Positions 60,070 through 64,000 of a DNA stretch of 64,000 bases are shown one piece after another. The translations under genes and the position numbers were made by a program. Source of the DNA: an uncultured Candidatus Saccharibacteria bacterium (lineage in GTDB: Bacteria; Patescibacteriota; Saccharimonadia; Saccharimonadales; Saccharimonadaceae); the NCBI GenBank assembly GCA_946638615.1, contig CAMPBO010000001.1, positions 1 to 64,000 of the forward strand, in the 5' to 3' direction. Every line of letters starts with the position of its first letter. Position 1 is the first letter of the stretch. The notes beneath the pieces were generated by a model. The model saw only the letters and a list, made by a program, of their open reading frames with translations. It made no database searches and was not told where the DNA came from.

Positions 60070-61439
60070 TAGATTAGCTCCTTTGCAAATTCAATTAATT
60101 TTTTATCGCTACATTTTGGCCCAACTAGTTGCAAACCAATAGGTAAACCAGCCTTTGTTGTTCCAGCAGGAATGGCAAGACCTGGCACTCCAGCGAGATT
60201 TAAAGATACGCTCATCATATCTTCGAGATACATGGCGATCGGATCATTGATTTTTTCGCCAAGTTTAAAGGCGGGGTTTGGTGAAACTGGTGTTAGGATA
60301 TAATCTACTTGCGAGAAAGCTTTATTGTACTCTTCAACAATTAAAGTTCTAGCTTTGGCTGCCTTCAAGAAATATGCATCATAAAAACCAGATGAAAGCA
60401 CGAAATTTCCAATCATAATCCGACGTTTATTTTCTGGCATAAATCCTTCACTGCGAGTGTTGGTATATAATTCTTCTAGAGACGTAGATTTGTCCGATCT
60501 AAAACCATAGCGTATCCCATCATAACGCGATAAATTAGAAGCAACTTCTGCAGGCACGATAATATAGTATACCGCTAACGCATATTTTAAGGTTGGCATT
60601 TCAATTTCTGTAATTTCATAACCTTTAGAACTTAGAAGATCACATTTCTTTTTTAGCGCTTCACGGATTTCATCGTTCACTACGTCGTTGTCGAAATCTT
60701 TGATAATGCCGATTTTTTTGATATTTTGCTCTGAGCCTTTGTCGTAATAATTCGGCAAAGTTGTCATATCTTTTTCATCTTGGCCAGACGTAATTGACAT
60801 TAAAATATCCATATCGTCAGGACTTTTAGTGAAAAAACCAACACAATCGGTTGATGAAGCCATCGCGACCACGCCATAACGAGAAATACAGCCGTAAGTT
60901 GGCTTAAATCCATAAATTCCGTTAAACGATGCGGGCTGTCTGATTGAGCCTCCAGTATCTGTACCAGTTGCAAATTCTACAATATCAAGTGCTACTGCGA
61001 CAGCTGATCCTCCAGAAGAGCCACCAGCTACGCGTTCCTTGTCAAAGGCATTTAAAGTTGGTCCAAAATATGAATTTTCCGTAGAAGAACCATGGGCAAA
61101 AGCATCAAGATTGGTGCGTCCAATCATAATGGCGCCTTCTTCCTCTAATTTTTGGACTGCCGTAGCCGTGATCGGTGAAACGAAACCTTCCAAAATGTGT
61201 GCTGAAGCTGTTGTCTGCCCTTCCGGACTCAAAAAATTATCTTTTAAAGCATACGGTACGCCAGCTAATCGACCAACTTTTTCACCATTAGCAATCTTGC
61301 GATCGATTTCGCGAGCTTTTTCTATCGCAACAGCTTCGTTTAAATATGTAAAGATATGATAATCGGCAAAATATTTTGCTTTTTCTAAAGCGTCCCTCAC
61401 CAATCTTTCTGCAGAAACGGTTTTGTTTGCTATTTTCAT
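60069..61439 (-). CDS. gatA: Asp/Glu-tRNA(Asn/Gln) amidotransferase subunit A
   Basis: The amidase subunit releases ammonia from glutamine. The 456-residue protein carries the amidase Ser-cisSer-Lys triad: Lys in PYALKDNFLS, Ser in GGSSGGSAVAVA, and GTDTGGSIRQPASFNG. Also RVAGGSSGG and GLPIGLQLVGP. It follows gatC directly (stop at 61440, start at 61439). Confidence 0.97.
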   Translation of the reverse strand: MKIANKTVSAERLVRDALEKAKYFADYHIFTYLNEAVAIEKAREIDRKIANGEKVGRLAGVPYALKDNFLSPEGQTTASAHILEGFVSPITATAVQKLEEEGAIMIGRTNLDAFAHGSSTENSYFGPTLNAFDKERVAGGSSGGSAVAVALDIVEFATGTDTGGSIRQPASFNGIYGFKPTYGCISRYGVVAMASSTDCVGFFTKSPDDMDILMSITSGQDEKDMTTLPNYYDKGSEQNIKKIGIIKDFDNDVVNDEIREALKKKCDLLSSKGYEITEIEMPTLKYALAVYYIIVPAEVASNLSRYDGIRYGFRSDKSTSLEELYTNTRSEGFMPENKRRIMIGNFVLSSGFYDAYFLKAAKARTLIVEEYNKAFSQVDYILTPVSPNPAFKLGEKINDPIAMYLEDMMSVSLNLAGVPGLAIPAGTTKAGLPIGLQLVGPKCSDKKLIEFAKELI

Positions 61440-61727
61440 TTATAGTACCTTTGGAACTTTAATTTGATAATCTTTTTCATTCTTTGTCAAAGCGAGCAAT
61501 TGTTCTCTACTTGCATCTTGTTCTTTAACTGTGTCATCTCGCCAAATATTTTCCATTTCAAAAACTTGGTAAGTTGGCTGTATGTTATCGGTATCAAGTT
61601 TGTCTAGTTGTGAAATATAGTTAATGATGTTTTTTAGGTCTTTACCTAGGGTTTCAATTTCAGCTTCTGATAATGAAAAATCAGAAAGCTCGGCTAAATG
61701 AATTATATCCTCGCGTTTTACGTCCAT
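61440..61727 (-). CDS. gatC: Asp/Glu-tRNA(Asn/Gln) amidotransferase subunit C
   Basis: The 95-residue chaperone-like subunit stabilises GatA. The sequence IIHLAELSDFSLSEAEIETLGKDLKNIINYISQLDKLDTDNIQPTY is typical: helical N-terminal half, then an extended tail that wraps GatA. It is the first gene of gatC-gatA-HEPN-gatB. A leaderless start is indicated by TGTTATAAT seven bases before the ATG. Confidence 0.93.
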   Translation of the reverse strand: MDVKREDIIHLAELSDFSLSEAEIETLGKDLKNIINYISQLDKLDTDNIQPTYQVFEMENIWRDDTVKEQDASREQLLALTKNEKDYQIKVPKVL

Positions 61728-61734
61728 ATATTAT

Positions 61735-61740
61735 ATTATA
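61735..61740 (-). promoter_or_regulatory. -10 element of the gat operon, leaderless
   Basis: Minus-strand TGTTATAAT, seven bases, ATG at 61727. Confidence 0.7.
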
Positions 61741-61793
61741 ACACATAATTCATATGTGCTGTGATCACTTAGGAAAGAGTTTTATTTCGGTGA

Positions 61794-63434
61794 TTATTTA
61801 ACGTTTTTAAATAAAATCTTTTTTACGTATTTTAAAATTGGCGCAGCTTCTTTTAAATCCAAAAAATAGCTTGCAATTAAATAGGCTGCTGCCGAAATAG
61901 TTGCAATTAATAGAAATTTTGGCACTGTTATTACTAATGAGTTGTCGGTAGCCATCAGAGGGATAAACTTTGTCATTGAAAACGCCACGCAGCCAGTTAT
62001 AATGGTCGCAAAAATCATCCTGAGTGAAGCCTTGAAAAAGGCACGGTCAAACAATGCTCCTGAAGTGCGTTTTTGTAAAATAAACAACAAAATAATAATT
62101 TCAATGATTGCCCCAATGGACTGAGCGGCGCCTAGTCCATCTACTCCCCAACCCAACAAATAAAACCATACCGATAGTAGCATAGTTAGCCCAACTGCGA
62201 TAATCGACACGATGAAGGGGGTTTTAGTATCCTGGAATGCATAAAAACCTCTTGACGCAATGTGAAAAACCGACCGCGCAAAGATTGCAATTACGAGTGT
62301 TCCCAAGATTGAAGCGATCGTCCAGTTGCTGTCATTGTTGCCGATATTGGAAATAAAACTTACAACGTAGCCTCTAGTAAAGAAAGTAATAATCGCTACT
62401 GGTAACGAAATCCAAACAATTGTTCTAAGCGCTTGGCGAAAAGTGTCGTAGAACTCTTTTTTATCTCCACTGCCAAGCTGCTCGGTCAGTTTTGGGAAAA
62501 AAGCAGTCGAAATAGCTACGCCAATTAAATTAATAGGCATTTGATGAAGCGAGGTTGCCTGGTTAAAAGATCTTACCGCTCCTGCTCCCATTCGTGAAGA
62601 TAGGTTCGTATTGACAATACCATTTATATAATCGATTCCTTGGTCTAAAGAACGTGCGGGCAACAATTTAAGGATTGAACGAAAACCTTGATTCCGCCAA
62701 TAAATCTTAAATTCATAATCCATACCAAGACCAAATAGTCCGATTAATGCTACAACAAGCTGCATCACGGCCCCAAGAATCACGCCAAGCGCTACCCCCA
62801 TAATTCCCCCTTCAAATAATTGTACACCGAACAAATTTATTCCTCCGGTGAACCAAGTAATACCAATAATAATGCCTATATTATATATAGCGGGGGCAAA
62901 AGCATAAAATACAAAACGGCCTACTGCTTGTTGTACTGAGGTTAGAACCGTAGCTATACTAAAGAGGAACGGATTCATGGCGATAACCCGTGTCATATTG
63001 ATAGCAAGTACCATTCCGCTTTCATCAAGCCCTGGGCTTACAATATAACGAATTAACGGATCAGCAAAAATCATAATTAGAATACTAGTGATCAGCGTTA
63101 AGATTGCAAATAAATTAAGTAAGCTCGACGAAAGCTCCCAGGCAGATTTTTTATTGCCAGTTGCTAAACGCTGGTTAAAAACTGGGATAAATGAGACTGC
63201 AAGAGCTCCAGATGTTAAGATGAAAAACATGAAATCTGGTATAGTGAATGCTGCTGTATAGGCATCGATTCCAGTTGGATAAGTCCCTAAATAATATGAG
63301 TTCAAAAGACGATCACGAAAAAGCCCAAGAAGCGCCGAAATCAAAGTCGACGACGCCAACACAATTGCGGCCGATTTAACCGACAATTTCATATTGGCTA
63401 ATTGTACTACAGACTTAAATTTGAAGCGTCGCAT
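61794..63434 (-). CDS. murJ: Lipid II flippase MurJ (MviN family)
   Basis: Transports lipid II across the membrane. The 546-residue protein has about 14 membrane segments and MviN features: LGLFRDRLLNSYYLG, AFTIPDFMFFILTSGALAVSFIPVF, ARSLDQGIDYINGIVNTNLSSRMGAGAVRSFNQATSLHQMPINLIGVAISTAFFP. It supplies the flipping step for the precursors made by mraY and murG. The start at 63434 follows the -10 box; the earlier in-frame ATG overlaps that box. Confidence 0.93.
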   Translation of the reverse strand: MRRFKFKSVVQLANMKLSVKSAAIVLASSTLISALLGLFRDRLLNSYYLGTYPTGIDAYTAAFTIPDFMFFILTSGALAVSFIPVFNQRLATGNKKSAWELSSSLLNLFAILTLITSILIMIFADPLIRYIVSPGLDESGMVLAINMTRVIAMNPFLFSIATVLTSVQQAVGRFVFYAFAPAIYNIGIIIGITWFTGGINLFGVQLFEGGIMGVALGVILGAVMQLVVALIGLFGLGMDYEFKIYWRNQGFRSILKLLPARSLDQGIDYINGIVNTNLSSRMGAGAVRSFNQATSLHQMPINLIGVAISTAFFPKLTEQLGSGDKKEFYDTFRQALRTIVWISLPVAIITFFTRGYVVSFISNIGNNDSNWTIASILGTLVIAIFARSVFHIASRGFYAFQDTKTPFIVSIIAVGLTMLLSVWFYLLGWGVDGLGAAQSIGAIIEIIILLFILQKRTSGALFDRAFFKASLRMIFATIITGCVAFSMTKFIPLMATDNSLVITVPKFLLIATISAAAYLIASYFLDLKEAAPILKYVKKILFKNVK

Positions 63435-63443
63435 ATATATTAT

Positions 63444-63449
63444 ATTGTA
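63444..63449 (-). promoter_or_regulatory. -10 element of murJ, near-leaderless
   Basis: Minus-strand TGCTACAAT nine bases before the ATG at 63434; a shifted TATAAT overlaps it, four bases before the ATG. Confidence 0.5.
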
Positions 63450-63537
63450 GCACATATTGTGCTTTAGCTCATTTTTACGTTTTATATATTTTTATAACAA
63501 AACAAAAAGTAAATTTCCCATTCTAAAACATAAATGC

Positions 63538-63543
63538 TATAAT
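63538..63543 (+). promoter_or_regulatory. -10 element of the class A PBP gene, leaderless
   Basis: TGCTATAAT, seven bases, ATG at 63551. Confidence 0.7.
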
Positions 63544-63550
63544 ATACTTC

Positions 63551-64000
63551 ATGAAGAAGAAAAAAACCGAAGCTATTTTGCCGTTAAAAAAAACAGAAAC
63601 GGCTAAGTCTTCGCAAAAAACTGCGAAAAAATCTGCTAAGCTCTACTCTAGCCTGATCTATAAACGTCGAGCTAAGAAAGAGGCAAATGCTCGTCGGCGT
63701 GCGGAAGAATTAGCTAAATTGCCAAAAGAGCCCATAAAACGATTTTTTGCGCGCCTTCATCCAAAGCGGGTATTTAAATGGTGGTTTTCTTGGCGTGGCC
63801 AAAAGGCAATTTTAAAGTTTTTTGCAGCCTGTATATTAATTGGTATTATTTTTATTGGTGGCCTCTTCCTTTACTACAAGAAAGATCTTGACCAAATCCG
63901 TCTTGACGAAATGTCCATATCCGAAACAGTCAATACTTACCTTGATCGTAACGGGGTAGTTTTGTGGCGTGACACTGGGACTGAAGATTATCGTTTAGTT
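63551..64000 (+). CDS. Class A penicillin-binding protein, N-terminal part
   Basis: Only the first 150 codons lie in the window. They encode a very basic cytoplasmic region (Lys/Arg/Ala-rich, about 1-85), one membrane helix (about 96-115: FFAACILIGIIFIGGLFLYY) and the start of an extracellular domain with TYLDRNGVVLWRDTG, as in the region preceding the GT51 transglycosylase domain of PBP1a-type enzymes. The GT51 catalytic motifs would be downstream. Assignment rests on this N-terminal pattern and the wall-gene neighbourhood (murJ). Confidence 0.65.
   Translation, partial: MKKKKTEAILPLKKTETAKSSQKTAKKSAKLYSSLIYKRRAKKEANARRRAEELAKLPKEPIKRFFARLHPKRVFKWWFSWRGQKAILKFFAACILIGIIFIGGLFLYYKKDLDQIRLDEMSISETVNTYLDRNGVVLWRDTGTEDYRLV

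Noticed and set aside
1-64000. CRISPR arrays, insertion sequences, prophage genes, rRNA genes
   Set aside because: No regularly spaced repeats, transposase, integrase, phage structural genes or rRNA sequences were seen.

Overview
The window reads as one contiguous stretch of a reduced, AT-rich bacterial chromosome, most likely a Candidatus Saccharibacteria (TM7) or closely related Patescibacteria/CPR member. Supporting signs are compact gene versions (MetK of 320 residues, PriA of 644), a dcw cluster reduced to rsmH-ftsL-ftsI-mraY-ftsW-murG-ftsQ, GltX together with GatCAB, a FISUMP-type surface domain, a stand-alone VirD4-like ATPase, DUF3048, DUF4367, PEGA and sortase envelope proteins, and no amino-acid or nucleotide biosynthesis genes. 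TGA is used as a stop (for example murG and rsmH), so the SR1/Gracilibacteria code does not apply. This taxonomic call is inference from gene content; no rRNA is present.

Layout. 0-7 kb: 3' end of a FISUMP protein, priA, a coiled-coil protein of unknown function, a winged-helix protein, recJ, a CYTH phosphohydrolase/cyclase-like gene and an orphan KwaB-like (DUF4868) gene. 7-15 kb: the division and wall cluster on the plus strand, with a 21-codon ORF and a chain of strong RNA hairpins between rsmH and ftsL. 15-16 kb: a 640-base gene-free convergent junction. 15.6-27 kb, mostly minus: VirD4/TraG-like ATPase, a sigma-region-4/HARE-HTH fusion, topA, an unidentified structured RNA, dprA (plus), pth, a PIN-PhoH ATPase and der. 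27.3-29.2 kb: two accessory genes bounded by an intact tRNA-Glu and a 21-bp copy of that tRNA's 3' end, which looks like a small integrated element. 29-39.7 kb: envelope genes (DUF3048, secreted anchored protein, DUF4367, PEGA, sortase), gltX, tRNA-Leu, metK behind a SAM-I-type riboswitch, a glycosyltransferase and a CDP-alcohol phosphatidyltransferase. 39.6-52.7 kb, minus: a kinase-fold protein, xth, smpB, dnaE, small membrane proteins, galU, a DUF308 protein and a five-gene wall-peptide operon (MurF-like ligase, hydrolase, DegT-type PLP enzyme, two FemAB transferases). 52.7-64 kb: rpsJ, tuf, fusA, two unknown plus-strand genes, gatCAB with a HEPN-like membrane gene inserted, murJ, and the start of a class A penicillin-binding protein.

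The strongest global signal is regulatory. About twenty genes have an extended -10 element (TGnTATAAT or close) ending 6-7 bases before the ATG, so their mRNAs should be leaderless. Accessory genes instead have longer leaders with a strong Shine-Dalgarno sequence, often after a hairpin plus U-run. No phage, insertion sequence, CRISPR array or rRNA gene was found.
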